Positions 32,629-45,896 of a stretch of 64,000 bases of DNA are shown here, in pieces. Source of the DNA: Marsupella aquatica (lineage: Eukaryota > Marchantiophyta); the NCBI GenBank assembly GCA_973895155.1, contig OZ316893.1, positions 9,424,001-9,488,000 on the forward strand, written 5' to 3'. The notes under the pieces were generated by a model that was given only the letters and a program-made list of their open reading frames with translations, was not told where the DNA came from and ran no database searches. Position 1 is the stretch's first letter. Every line of letters begins with the position of its first letter. Position numbers and translations under genes: made by a program.

Positions 32629-35600
32629 TTACCTAACTTCTTGCTTGTTTTGCTCCACAGTAGCAGCTTCTATAGCAGCAGCTACTTGAACTGGGTCCTG
32701 TTCAGGAAGTTTGTAAGGATCCTCCCAGTCCGGATCCAGGGCTACTGCTCTCCTCCACTGCCGTGCAAATGCATTAAGCTCCACACGCGCTCTTTTTCGA
32801 ACCTGTTGTAAGTTACAAAACAAAAGTTGATATACTGGTGAGAAATTCCCCGACATGACAGACAATTGTCAGTTCCAAGCACTACGAACATAAAATACTG
32901 GGACAAGACGCTGTTGTCTTTTCAGATTGATTTGGAGAAAGTGGGAGCCTACCTCTGCCCGTACGTCGATTTCCGAGCTGAAGATAGACTGCGACATAAC
33001 GGTTCAACTCAAGTCAGAAGCCACGGGTCCATCACTCTTAAGAAAGGAAATCTGAAAGTCTACGTGTAAGTGCACAACACAATTAAAAGTGCTGGGCGTT
33101 GAACATATTCCATCCATAGGTTCTATATAGTTCACGCAACGGATATAAACTTGAGTCTAAGTTGAGTGAAGGACACGAAAGATAGCCCAAGCCAACGCTA
33201 GCAAGAGAAAACAAGTAAACTGGATAAAATTGAAGTGCCCCTGCCCGTATGATTCTCATCAACGATTATAATCTTGGACAACCTACCTCATTTCCGTCCC
33301 CAGAAAGAGGAACAGAGATATTGTCGTCTAAGAGTGCCTGTGTAACCCATGGAACTCTTGTGCGTGTCAGTTCATTGGATCCTCCCAAAAAAATAAATCA
33401 AGAAAGCCAAATTAATTGAATCACAGCTGTAAGGATCAAGCACTGCTTTAAGGCCCAAAGACAAAATCTTCATACAACCACAACATGAGAAACAAATGAA
33501 CGCATATTCTTCCCTTCATCCTGTACGCCTTATTATGATAAACCAGTGGGGTAGAACTCTGCAAAAAGATACCTTGTGAATCCTTGGGCCCCCCAAAGAT
33601 GGTATTCCTTCATGAACAACAAATTCGGCATCGATTATACCAACTTTCTCACTCCGGGTCCCCTGAAAAAACATTAGCGTTGCCACGCAATTCCTCAAGA
33701 ACATTTCAATCTAACCACAGGTCACTGACCACTCCTATCAATCTAAATATCCTGTGTAGAATCATTTACTTGTGAAATTTGAATCTCAGCCAATACTAGT
33801 CGTAAATCTAAACCATTCCACACTGATATTTTCTTGCGTTCCGCCCAGACCGAAGCGATTTTGCTCACTGTGAAAATGTCAGCAGTGGCCTGGCGATAGA
33901 ACCCATGCCCCAAACAGACGGAACTAAGACATGGACAGCTATTGCTAATACACAGAAAAAAGGAAAATCTCTGCAGAATGCTTCCAGTTAGGCTACTGAC
34001 TCTGATCCGCATATACCAATTAAACGTACCTGTGCACAGTATCCAAGCTTGTAATCTAGTCCCCATGCGTGCACTAGGTCATTCTGCACACATTAGAAAC
34101 AACGGCTTTAGTCTAAGGGCACTAAGGAAAAGCACTGATCGCCAACCGTTGACCCCACGAAGCAAATAACATTGCATGGCCCTGTGCCCGTTTTACAAAC
34201 GAAATCCAATTTCATAGAGACATCTTTTAAGTGAAATTGCAAGCGCCGGAACAAACTTGGCTAAAATGTAGAAATAATCAATCAAGGGGAAAAGCAGAAC
34301 TGACGATGCACAGTCATAGAACAGTTTATCACATAAATACCAAACTCTCTTCTCACATCTCACTCAATGATTTTTCATTTCAGATACCTCTGTACCCCGA
34401 TACCCTACAGGGGCAACAGCGCTCTGAGGGAGCAGGAATTCTAAGAAGGTAGAAGACCTACGGGGATAGCAAATTGCTTCCATGGAGAAACTGAAAATCC
34501 ACACACCTCGACCGGATTCCTTCCGACAACGGTAAGTGGAAACAAATCGGTAGAAACATATTCTCTCTGGTACTTGATCAAGCAAAATAAAAGTCTCCAC
34601 ATAAGGTCGAATAAAGGTCAGCTTTCTAACCTGAATCATGTTCCAGGTACACCTCCACGCAGCCTTGGAGAACACTGGAGCCATCATCTCCACCCAACTG
34701 CACACAAACAGTTTAAAACATGACGGTCTCAAACTAATCTGGTGCCAGAGGCATAAGAAGGTTAATACGCATTATAAATCTCACATACACTTCTACTGAG
34801 ATTTAAAGTGAAAAACGGTGGCAACCACGTATGCAAATAAACGTAGATGTGAGACACCTACCCAGTACAAGGAGGTCCATTACTATTTGCATCACACTGA
34901 ATTCGTGCTGCATATGAATATATTCGCCTGCATGCAGTTCCATGTAAACTGACGTCACTATCGCACACACAGACCCAAGAGTAGGATAAGATTTGCACAA
35001 AGCTGAAAGCCAACATTCTTCGAAAACCCCTGTATTGCTACTGTAAACAACCTGATGAATATGGAAGGGCACCTAAGCACAGCTCACTGACTGAAAATTC
35101 GTCATAAACATGCTTTTCCAATGTAAGGTAATGCACCTAGTCTGCCCACATGCCATGCCATCAACTCATCCTTGACACACCCTTCCTATGTCTAGCTAAC
35201 TATTCATCGCATGCCTAGGTTGCTCTCATCTATCAGTTCCCCGTTCCGAGTCCATAGACATAATAGAGGTCAGCCAGGTGCACACTGCACTAGTTAAATT
35301 CCCCAGGGACCTTCACTTCTCCTCCTATGGAAAAGACAGGCTTCTTGCTCATGTAATAGTATAAGGGCTGTAGCTTCAAGCTGTGCTCAGTCCTAACACT
35401 GCACTTCGAGGTGCTGTCCCTGCGAATATAAGAAGCTCCTCAAGGTTTCTTGGATATTTTGGCCAACTACTTTGGACTTACTCCCCGTCCATTGTGTTCG
35501 ATGTTACTATCTACTGTAGCAGGGATGTTTTCCGTTCACTGACGGTATGTGTTATTTGCAATTGCAAGAAAAATAAGGGTCCACTTCAAATTTTTGTGTG

Positions 35601-37993
35601 CAAAAACCAAGCACCGAGATAATGCAATCTGAGGAAAATTATGATCGTTTTGCAATGACATTTTGCATTTGTTTCCAAAATAGTAAAACAAATTGTTCAG
35701 ATTTCAATCGTTGTAGCAATAACGAGCTTGCCTGTGTGCCCTTGAAGTCTTATTCAGCAGAGTCAATCGATGATGGACCTCTGAAGAATTGCGATGTAAA
35801 GCAGGCTGCGATATCTCAAAACCCTCATCTTCCATTATGTCCAAGTATCTGTGCAAAAAAAGTACTCTCGTTAATAGCTTGTTTATCCAGCAGGCAATTT
35901 ATGAAAGGCCATTTGGATCGAGCCCATCATGAATAGCCAAACACCCGAACTTCGTGCAAAATTGTCGACCGATGAAGCAGATGACTTGACTGAAAGTCAC
36001 TATCTTCAATGACGTTACAAGAGGTTCGTACCTGTTAGCATGAAAATGCTCCACCCCGAGATCTTCATCCCAGAGGAAAATATAATTGTATTTTGCGACA
36101 ACATCTGGATGTAAAAAACGCTTCGCAAACCACCTACCACATATAACGTAAACCCTCTAACAAGTTAGTCACCAGAGGTTCAGAACTGAGTTCATGATCA
36201 GCAATCCAATTCGAGTCACAACATGAATCTTGCCAAATTTCAAGCCTGATCATCAAATGCTTACCACTTTGTTTGGTTAAATGCCATGACGTGAATTGCC
36301 CTTGCACTCCATTCCAGATCAGTCCATTCATCGACCTTACCATCATAGTGGAAGAGCATAACTGTGAAATTGTCTGCTGGAAACTGCATCACAAGGTAGA
36401 AAGGCACTGCATAAGTGGACATGGTAAAAGCTACTAGCAGTACAGACACTAGTCATCATCTGGTTGAATAGCTTGTCACTCTGTTAAACATCACATTATC
36501 ACATGATTTCTGCAATCCAGCAACACGTCAAAAGCCTGTATAAATATTTTTCTAATACAATCTACAGATAGATAAGCGCAATAAATGTAAACCTTATGGA
36601 CAATCTTATCAACAGTGCTCTTCTGCTTGATACCGACTGCCATAGCCAGTAGATTCTGTGGATGTTTTGCATTCTGCACATAGAGAATTGTTGTCAAAAT
36701 TGGCGGTTGCTGCTCTTCATTTTCTATAACAACTTTCCTGTTGCGAACACACATATCTGTTATCTTTCCAACAAGTCACATGAAAGGCCTTGTTCACACC
36801 CCTTTTTGACACATTTCGGATTGAGTCAGTCGTAGTCGGAAAAGGTGCGATTTATTTTGTGTGTCGACTGCAAGATGAGGTATATGCTATGGCAATGTTC
36901 AATCTACTAAAGAAATGAGAGCTTGGCCTGGAAAATTGAACGAACAAATGATAGTGAAGTATAACCCTACTTGATCTGGAACTATCCATAAATGTCTTAG
37001 TTCCAAGTCTGTAGTAGTCTCCAATATGCCTCTCGGCAGACTTTCCGTACCCTTTACCAAGGGCTGCTGAATTATTGCTTCGCGTGTCAATGGTCGCTGC
37101 TAACACCACAAATTAAGATCAGAAAGGGAAACAATACACTGGCTCATTTCTTCACCTGAGGACGAATCAGGAAATTCAGTCATATTCTCCAGAAATGTAA
37201 AGATGAAGAAGACTGAACCTCCCGGGAGGCTTTAGCAGTCAGCCTATGCATGGATCAAAAGGGTTTTAAAAAAAGATGTCTGAACTTACATAATTAAACA
37301 TATCCTCTGTACAATTTTGGGAGCTCGATTCAAACCCAGCAGCGCGCCAGATACCACGGCGCTGCACCCACACACAAGTTGAAACATTAGGTTTGAAGTT
37401 GCCCTTCCGCTGGTAAGTAATATTTCCTTAAAGTACTCAGTTACGCAAACGCTGCTAATGTGCAGAGGTTCCCTTAAATATCAAGCAATAGGGACACTGA
37501 GGAAAAATCTTCAGTAACCATTCAAGAACTGCCAACTTTGATCACGACCAGAGGAGAGTGCAAAGATTGAAGTAAAGTCTCGAGCTTGACGCACTGAGAA
37601 ATAGTGTTGGCTGAACACTTTCTGAAGAGCAGTGCGCGGGTAAAGATTAACATACCCCAAGGTATGACTCATTTAGTGCCGCGTTGCAGAGGAAGAGCGT
37701 AAACATGACGAAGACAACTACGACACCGACCAAGCTTGGTCGAATGACTTTGCGCCATTTACCATCCCCGTCTTTTTTAACAGCCTGCAATCAATAGTGG
37801 AAATCAATACCTTCACTTTTCGATAGAACGGAACCAGGAATGCGGTGCTCCTGCAATATGATTATCCTGCAAAACAATTATCACTTCGACACTGCTCCTG
37901 ATTGCAGTGGCACAACTATTAAGACACGAATTGCTCAGTGGTCGTACTCACTAAGTCTCCTAGTCGCTTCCTCTTCACTGTATACAGCTCCAT
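32629..37993 (-). CDS. DUF707 family type II membrane protein, 15 exons
   Basis: DUF707 proteins are plant proteins of unknown activity, predicted to be Golgi-type and glycosyltransferase-like. Coding exons are 37952-37993, 37656-37784, 37290-37361, 36971-37099, 36593-36673, 36265-36383, 36032-36133, 35732-35848, 34862-34927, 34631-34697, 34030-34083, 33573-33662, 33287-33337, 32953-32988 and 32629-32802. Every phase agrees, giving 442 residues. A single membrane segment lies at about 27-47 after a basic N-terminus. The domain follows with NLLAMAVGIKQK, VMLFHYDG, NQTKWWFAKRFLHPD, FLWDEDLGVEHF (WDED at 212-215), GPPCTGWVEMMAPVFS, HAWGLDYKLGYCAQ and VGIIDAEFVVHEGIPSLGG. The intron after exon 8 uses a GC donor (cag|gcaagc). 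Exon 4 has a tandem acceptor (tagcag) that could add or drop one Gln. Confidence 0.95.
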
Positions 37994-40900
37994 TAGATAA
38001 CAGAATCTTCATTCAGAATCAGATAACGAAACAAAGACAACTCAAGCAAAGTCATTCCTACATGGACAACTGATTTGCGCACCGAGATCCGCCATCCACA
38101 ACATCATATAATAAAGTGAATGCCTTAAATGCTCATCGATCCGTCACTGTATACTACAAACAATTCCGACGACAGTCTACGAGCGGCTAGCAACAAGTCT
38201 ATTCGATAGCTGACGTCACTCTCATCGGCCCCGCCCGTATTGCGAGGAACTATTGTAGACATGGCCATTGAACCCATGCGGATCAGCCTCTCCAGAGCCG
38301 CTGCTAGGTTCCGTGACCAGTCACATGATTACGCTTTACCCATTTACTTTGTGAATGCCGGACCACAAGTATTTGACAGGTAGATCTAATTATTGGACCC
38401 CCCATTGTTTTAAGTCGCCCTTCCACTCAATCCGCATAGTGAATGATTGATGAAACTTTCATATTGAACAGCTGTGTTACCATCTAAACATACTTCAGAC
38501 TTCCAAGCCGCAAGCAGTGAGATTTATGCCGCAGATCTCCCTTCAAGTGGATACCAGGAATTACTATTACGGAATAGATCCGCCTAGTACTGGTTCGGAG
38601 CTACCTACCAAACAGACCATTGCAAATGGACCTCAACCGCATCAGTTGTGCTTGTGCTCTCGTTCTCTGTCTCTTGTGACACTATCGCCTGAACCAATAA
38701 TGCTTGTCGCACGACACTCTCGCTGAAGTCTAGATATGCTCTTTCCATCCAAACTGATCCACTTCTCAGAACGACATTGGACACTTTCTAATCAGTCGAC
38801 AATTCGAGCAGCACCGACAGCGGGACTGCGAAAATTGATCATTTAAAATCATGAGATTTCTCAGACACATCGCGCCAACTCTCAGCCACGATCATACCCC
38901 AACCGAGAAAGTCAGTCTAACAAACATCTGACCAATCCAATCACTGAAAATCATCGGATCGCTTCTGGAAATGATCCAAAGAACTACACAAGAGAGTAGA
39001 AGGTAAAAGCATGTTTAGATCAACAGAATATGCACCATTTTTTCATGTATGCAATTCCACGCAGCGACCGTAACACCCTGACCAGTAAACTAGATAATGA
39101 GATCATGAATACAAATAGAGGGGTGACAGACAACGGGAGTAGATAACACGAAGTGAATCAACGGATCCGTAGTTCACGGGAACCAGGCCAAAGTACAAAA
39201 ACTGTAACAAAGATTTCCCAATCACAAGAGACTGAAAAGAGAGCAAACCAGCCATACAATTTCGACAACAGTGAAGTTGCCAGCCGTTTTGTTGAGCCAG
39301 CCGTTCCAACTGATCGCCATCCTTGACACGCGACCACCTTAAACCCTCCCCCCACAGATCGCGCCCTAGCCAGACCTGTAGTATTTCTACACATCTAGCC
39401 TACCCTTCATCCCTTTTCAATATGAGAAATTTGTCTCCGCTATTGTACCATTACAGACGAACTTGATCTACATGGTTCCTGCAGTTCCTGAATTTCCTCT
39501 GTATATGCTTCTCGTGAGATAAACTTCATCTCCTGCCCCGCCCTTGCCCCACCGCATCACAATCGTGAACAGAACGGAAAATCGAAACGAGTCAATGCTG
39601 AGTACTGTCGAACCCAAATCTAAATCCACACTGTCTCCAACAACTCCCTCCCAGCTTTACTCCCTGGATTCATTGCAAGCCACATCCTCAAACGCGAAAT
39701 GACGTTTGTCGTTAATGGCATAGGACAGGGAAAGGCGATGATTTGCTGTGAATCATTGAAATCCTCCTTCACCGACGACAGGATGATCATGTACGTTTCG
39801 AAGATTAGATATCCATACGCTCTGTCAGACCGTTCAAGAAATACCATCACCTACGAGAGCTCCATCCCTCCTTCCTTCTTAGCGATTCCGGACATTACCA
39901 TCCACTCTTAGACGTGTGGCGAAACCGAATCTGCCTTAACCGCCCGATCCTGATGTAGCCAGAAGCAGGTTAGGACCGCATGTCGCTGCAATCGCAATTC
40001 ATTCCCTGCACAGCGCAACACCACCAACGGCTACCTGAAAACACTCGTTCATAGTTTTGGGTCGTCAATGCGAATCAATCACCGGATAACCATCAATTGG
40101 ACAACCAGTCCGGACCGGAATGCGGTTCACAGAACGATACCATTTGAGCAGTGAAGAGAGGGAGGGAGTACGCGAATCGTCAAACGAATTTGGAGCTACG
40201 AGGCATCGAGACCGGACAGACAGTGAAGGACTACAAACATTCACACAGCATCTTCGGTCCGGTTCTGTCGTGCCGACCTGGGGACGGAACGAGACTGGGA
40301 AAGTGGAACGACGAGAAGGAGGAGATTGGAACTTGGAAAGAACGCGGGGAAAGTCTTAGGAATCGATGGGCGAAAATGATGGGAGAAGTGGGAAGGATGC
40401 TTGCCGTGCTCTGGCGGGAGGGCAGGAGGGAGGCGAAGAACAACAAGCTCCCCTGGACGCCCGACGAATTTGGGAACACCAAAAGCGTGCGTGCGGCACT
40501 TTCGGAAGGAATTGCGGTACAGTCCTGCAGCCAGCCCATTACCAGCCCGTACAGTCCCTCGTCTATGGTCTACGGCATTCAGCGTGCTGCCCTGATCGCG
40601 TCAATGTCGGACGTTGACAAGCGTTTGACTTGTTCCCACGACAATCCAATAATATTCCATATCATTTCCTACCCCAAGCCAGGGCTTTTGAAACTAAGCG
40701 AAGCAATCAAATCAGGCAAATCAACTCGACCAGGTCGTTAAAATGATAGCAAGGCTAGGTACAGCACCGATACAAGACCAGGTCCTTGAGAACGCTTTTA
40801 AGTATTGTTGAACCGACTTCTCGAATTTTGGGCACGGACGATGGACAGAGGGCTGTAGTACCGGTCCCAAGACAAAGTGCAGAACAAATGCAAGGTAAGA

Positions 40901-41384
40901 AGATGACCAGGTTTAGGGTCATCAACTAATCAAAGGTACCAAAAAAGTAAATTAATAATCAAGGTACCCTAGAATTCAACCGACTTGGAATTCTGGAAAC
41001 GGACGATGAGCAGTTAGCACCGAAGATTCCAGACTCCAGAGGGTACCATGACGAGAGAAGAGGCCGTCGTTTTGAGTCCAAGAAAATTCTGTCTAGGTCT
41101 ATCGGTACTCGGTAGTGACTCCAACTGCATCAAGCAAGAGGGACATGCTTAGATATCCTCCTTTCGAAGCGGGGGTCGTCAAAGGCATGCAGCGTTCCCT
41201 CATGAGCCACCATGGATTCTTTATTGTCTGATGGGCGAGGAATTGAACGAGGGGGATCTCGAGGGGAGGTGCGGTCCGAGTCTGACGGTACACTAGGAGG
41301 ACTTTACGGTGGAGGTGACGACAATCTCGAGCTCTGCCATCACAGACTTTATGAATTGCGGGAGACGAAGACGAGCAATTTGAC
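37994..41384. other. Intergenic upstream of the DUF707 gene, with a CT-rich leader-like block
   Basis: On the minus strand, about 40500-40230 is rich in CTCC/TTCC runs, such as cctccctcctgccctcccg. This resembles a plant 5' leader and could be an untranslated first exon of the DUF707 gene. The 196-codon plus-strand frame at 40151-40741 has no recognisable motif and probably reflects this composition. No other gene was found. Confidence 0.3.
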
Positions 41385-41760
41385 GATCAGGGTATGGGCA
41401 CGATGATTGAGGGATGATTGACTGAGAGTAGAGTCTGAGACCGACGGATCTGAACTTCATGGACGGGCCGACTGACGGAACGGACAATGCCTTGACGGAT
41501 GCAAGGCTGTACTGACGGAAACAGTCAATCATTTGACGGATGCAAGGTTGGACTGACGGAAACAGAGCCACGAGACCAGATCGCACCCCGGCGGACGCAA
41601 GGATGGACTGAGGTAAGCCGGGCTCCTCTCTGATCAGGGTATGGGGACGATGATGGACGAACGATCGACGGACAGACCGACGGATCTGAACTTCATGTGC
41701 GACAGACTGATGGAATAGACAATCATTTGATGGCTGCAGCGATGGACTGACAGACACAGA
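41385..41760. repeat. Imperfect direct repeats rich in gacgga/gactga
   Basis: The block starting gatcagggtatgg occurs at 41385 and 41632. The word ccgacggatctgaacttcat occurs at 41441 and 41677. Between them are shorter units of about 60 bp containing gacggatgcaaggt and gactgacggaaacag. Confidence 0.75.
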
Positions 41761-44700
41761 GATATCAGAAATAGATAAGCCGATGGATAAGAATTGTTAC
41801 TCGATCGGTGCACGGGATGAACTAGCGGATAATAACTTGACGGACGGCGTGCTCGATGGAATTATTATTGGGATGATGATTCGTGACGAGCAGGACAGGC
41901 AATGGGTATGGACGGTGGACATTGTTCTTAAGAAAATGGCGTTATTATTTTCCAGTGGAGATAAAGTACATCGATATTTATCGATCGACGGTCGAGCACT
42001 TTCCTTTCATGAAAGAAAAGTCACCATTAGTATAGCTTAATGCCCTTCGTGGTTTTCAGGGCATTGGCGAAGAAGAATGCATAGTCACGATTTCAGAGAT
42101 GCATCCCCAGAATATGTGTATCCATGTGATTTTGGGTACATTAATTTGAGGTCTATCAACAGTTTGGATCACTCATGGGATCCATCAAGTAACACTTGTA
42201 ATTTTAGGGGTCCATCAAATAAATGTCTCAGTCATCAAGATTTGGATGGGTCATCGTGAAAAGCCTACTCTACTAAAAACTAGAGGAAAAAAAATCTCTT
42301 GGGTGGTCTTGTGACCAGAGAATTCTGGGCAAAAATATTCTTTCAACACTCTACGGGAAGCTCTCTTTTGGGGGGAGCATCACATCCCACAATGCCCTGT
42401 AAACAACACTTTACCATTTACATGAATTCACTCACAATAATTGTGTTCTATAAGTGCGGTGCATTGACTTTCACAGAGAGTGTTAATGCCTTAATATATC
42501 TCATGCTGCCAAAGAATAGAAAGCTTCTAACAAGAAAACAAGATCCTAGCAGGAAAACAAGATGCCATGGGCAGGAGATCCCATAAAGGGGAGAAAACCA
42601 GAGAGAAACCTAAGAAGATAAAATGCCCCAAAAGCCATAGAGCCCCTATAACACAAAAAAACTAAAGCCCTAGTAATCTTTATTCTGTGTTTATGAAGAT
42701 TAGAAAGTTCAACTTTGAGACTCCACATTAAATCATATTGTCCTTTTGAATTCCAAAATTGACTCTAAAATAGTTGCACATAACAGAAGACCTTCTATGT
42801 CTTGTTCATGATTGTAATATTTAGCTAGCTGCTTTCATAGGTACAACTTGAAGATAAAATATGAATATCTTTGGCACATACGAGAGGTGAAACAAATGTG
42901 ATTTGGCTCACTGGGATTTCGAGAACGCAGAGGTAGTCCTCCATCAGGAAGAAAGTCTGTTAATCAATGAATTCAACTGGGTTGAGAAGTGAGTACCTTT
43001 TTCTCAAAAATTTGTCTCAAACTACCTCAATTATACAACAAATATATATAGTCCTAATCACTAAGTCAACTAAGCTGCCTAATATTAGTACTACTTCCTT
43101 GCTGCACTACCACTGCTCATTTTTAAGTACTTACAGCCGGCAGTTTGTTCTACCTAGCCCCCTCACTACAGTAGGTCTCCCTAAGAACAAATAGAAAGTT
43201 GAGAATGCCTTGAAAATCCTTCACTACAAGAAAAAAAAATGGTACTATCTGTACAGAGGAGCTATAATTGAACTGTTTCTACTGGTGTGGATAGAGACTT
43301 TATGTGTGTTACTAGGTCTCCTGAGGGCCTTCTTTGGAACGTAAATAGAGCCTGTCAGTACATTCAAGCCCCCTGCACAGTTTGTAGAGTTCACCCTGCC
43401 TGCCATCCCTGTTTGCCACCCACAACTTCAGTCATGCCCCCAAGAGTCACTATCTAGAGGTTTCATTCTGAGGTTTCATGCTGGACCATAGGCCCTGAAG
43501 AGTAGCTCTTGATTATGATCATATAGCAACAGCAGCTGAACTTCCATGAGTTCTGTTGATGGACTTCCTTTGACACAGATATAAACTCAGCTCCATGGGT
43601 GCCAGTTGCAAGGACAAATATAATAGACCTCACAATTCCAATTCCCAATTGGATATATTGTAGGCCATCCAGGAGTTCATCCAAAATGGCCACGTACATG
43701 GGCAGTTTTGCATGTGCTCGAACTCTATGTGACGGTCAAGTGACAATGAGTGGTCTTTGTTGGAGCAAAATTTGTAATATCTAGTAGTTGGTTGACTTGG
43801 CTTTTCAGAAAGAAATCATCTCAGTCTGCTAAACAATATTCTGAATGAGGTTCTTTGACTCATAGTTGGAAGGAGCTTAAAGAACAGGTTCCAGTGCAGC
43901 TTATGGAGCAGTTCTATCACATTGCATATATAGCGATGCACACCTTTTTGCCACTTCCAAGTAATAGTTTCTCTGAAGTCATGCAATTTGGTACTAAGTA
44001 GCAGATGTCCAGGATATCAAGTCTTCTATTTTGCTCATCTTTTGGAGTCAGCCCACATAGTATCGTTAGTAGAGAAGTTTTGCGGATAACAATTTGGTTC
44101 CCTTCACAAGTTGAGAGACATTTACCTTGCAATCAGAGAATTCAGCAGGGAGTTCTCCAACCCCTTTTTTGGCCAAAAATTTGATAATCAAACCACCAAA
44201 GATCAGATTATCAAATAAGGAAAAACAAAGAAGCTATTGGTGTCTAGACAATGTAATTTAATGTAATGTACTGGACTTATTGATATGGATAGGCTGACAC
44301 CCCTATGAACTCCACAATAGGATCATGAAAATAAGTACTAACAGTAGAGAAAGAACCCCTCTTTATGTGTTGGAGCAGTTTTATTCTTAACTCAAGAACT
44401 CAAAACAGGATACAACTTGAATTTAGTTGCTGCTGATTGAAGCCTAATTCCCAAATATTCATGGAGTGTTTTTTATACCCTTGTATAAACTCAGGCTCTT
44501 AGGTATGGTAAGTTTGGTGACAGACCAATAACAGTCATCCCATGCATATTGTCTTCTCCCTGTGTTAAGCTGGCTGGCTGCCATTGGCATCCACTCACCT
44601 CTGTTGGGATCTTACAAGTAACATATATATCACTTGTGGGGTCCAAGGCAGGGTCTCTTAAAATTTTGTTGCCTGTTTTGTTGCCTGCTCTTTGTTTGAT

Positions 44701-45359
44701 TCAGGCTCCAAATTTTATGAGGGCTTGATGAGCCATCCTGGCTTAAATTTAACAAGTAGACCTTGTGATCTACATCTTATGACTCTACGAGGATCATGCA
44801 TAAAGACACTAGCCTTAATTCCACTCCTTGCAAGTTTCCTGCAAGTGTCCAAAGGCCCTAGAAATGTGATATCTGACTCATGAACTTGAAGGTTGATTTG
44901 TAGACTCATTCAAGGTACCTAATACGTGCATGAAGACTGGAATGTTTCACATGGGCCATATGTAGTTGTCTGACTCATCTTACCTTGAAGTCAAGATGCA
45001 ACACTACTTGGTGACCGTCCTAGGCTACCCCACATCTAGTACATGATTGTGCATCACAACCTCCAGCCTGATTATAGCTATTTAAGCGGCATTGAACAGG
45101 AGTATATGGTCTGGCTTAATAGACAAGATCTGAAATGGATATACAATTAATCCAACAGGGCAACATTTGTGGTTCATTGGGTGCAGGTGCATGGATGTCC
45201 TCATAGCTTATTCTTAGTTATCATAAACCATGGATTAACTAATGACAAGGGGCTAATCAATTCATGGAATATCTATCAATCAATCTGATGCATGACATTT
45301 TCTCCCTCAAATGATGACACTCCCGTATCGGGGATCGATCTTTGAAACACCCTGCCTAG
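41761..45359. other. Intergenic, no gene recognised
   Basis: Only short frames without family resemblance were seen. The composition is AT-rich and unremarkable. Confidence 0.5.
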
Positions 45360-45896
45360 CTAGGCTATCTCGTCATCATCATCATCTACGGTTGTAACCA
45401 GGGATTTCCGTTTGCCTTGGCTGCGAGATGCTCCGCGTTCGCTACGTTTAGAAGCATGAGTCGTGGAACTACCATCAATTTGCTTTCTTCCCCTAGATCT
45501 ACGCATTGGACCACCAGAACTTAATTCTGAATTGGTAAGCACACAAGCTTTGTTCAAACTAGAACTTGAAGCTCTCCCTAACCGAGATGCATTCCCACCC
45601 AACTCTATTCTAAGAACATTTCCTAAAGATCTTGAGTGGGTTGTAAGTGAGCTCCCCTCTTGACTGATAAGGTTTTGGGCACAGCCGGCTGTTGATAGGT
45701 CATTGGGCTCCTCACAAGCAGCCATGGAAATATGGGATTCAGCCAGAGCAGCATCCAGAAGTGCCCGGAGACGTAAAACTCGTTGCAAGTTGGACTCAAT
45801 AAACGTCAATTTCTCTCTATCATCGCAACTGTAAAATTCTGGGATTGCTGGTGTGAGGCCCATTAGCCTCCGGCTCCTGCGCTTACTAGTACCCAT
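45360..45896 (-). CDS. Orphan basic protein with acidic tail, 178 codons
   Basis: This single open frame from ATG (45894-45896) to TAG stands out in a region with few long frames. The N-terminus is very basic (MGTSKRRSRRLMG). A Leu-rich helical segment follows (REKLTFIESNLQRVLRLRALLDAAL). The C-terminal half is Ser/Arg-rich (MRRSRGRKQ, KRSERGASRSQGKRKS) and ends in an acidic run (VDDDDDEIA). The two basic clusters look like nuclear localisation signals. I do not recognise the family. It could be a nuclear protein gene, an exon of one, or a retained fragment. Confidence 0.4.
   Translation of the reverse strand: MGTSKRRSRRLMGLTPAIPEFYSCDDREKLTFIESNLQRVLRLRALLDAALAESHISMAACEEPNDLSTAGCAQNLISQEGSSLTTHSRSLGNVLRIELGGNASRLGRASSSSLNKACVLTNSELSSGGPMRRSRGRKQIDGSSTTHASKRSERGASRSQGKRKSLVTTVDDDDDEIA

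Noticed and set aside
40151-40741. 196-codon plus-strand frame upstream of the DUF707 gene
   Set aside because: It has no recognisable motif and an opposite-strand frame is also open. Composition suggests a purine-rich complement of a CT-rich leader.
43463-44132. Several 60-80 codon frames on both strands
   Set aside because: Length and overlap are as expected by chance in AT-rich DNA, with no motif and no splice context.
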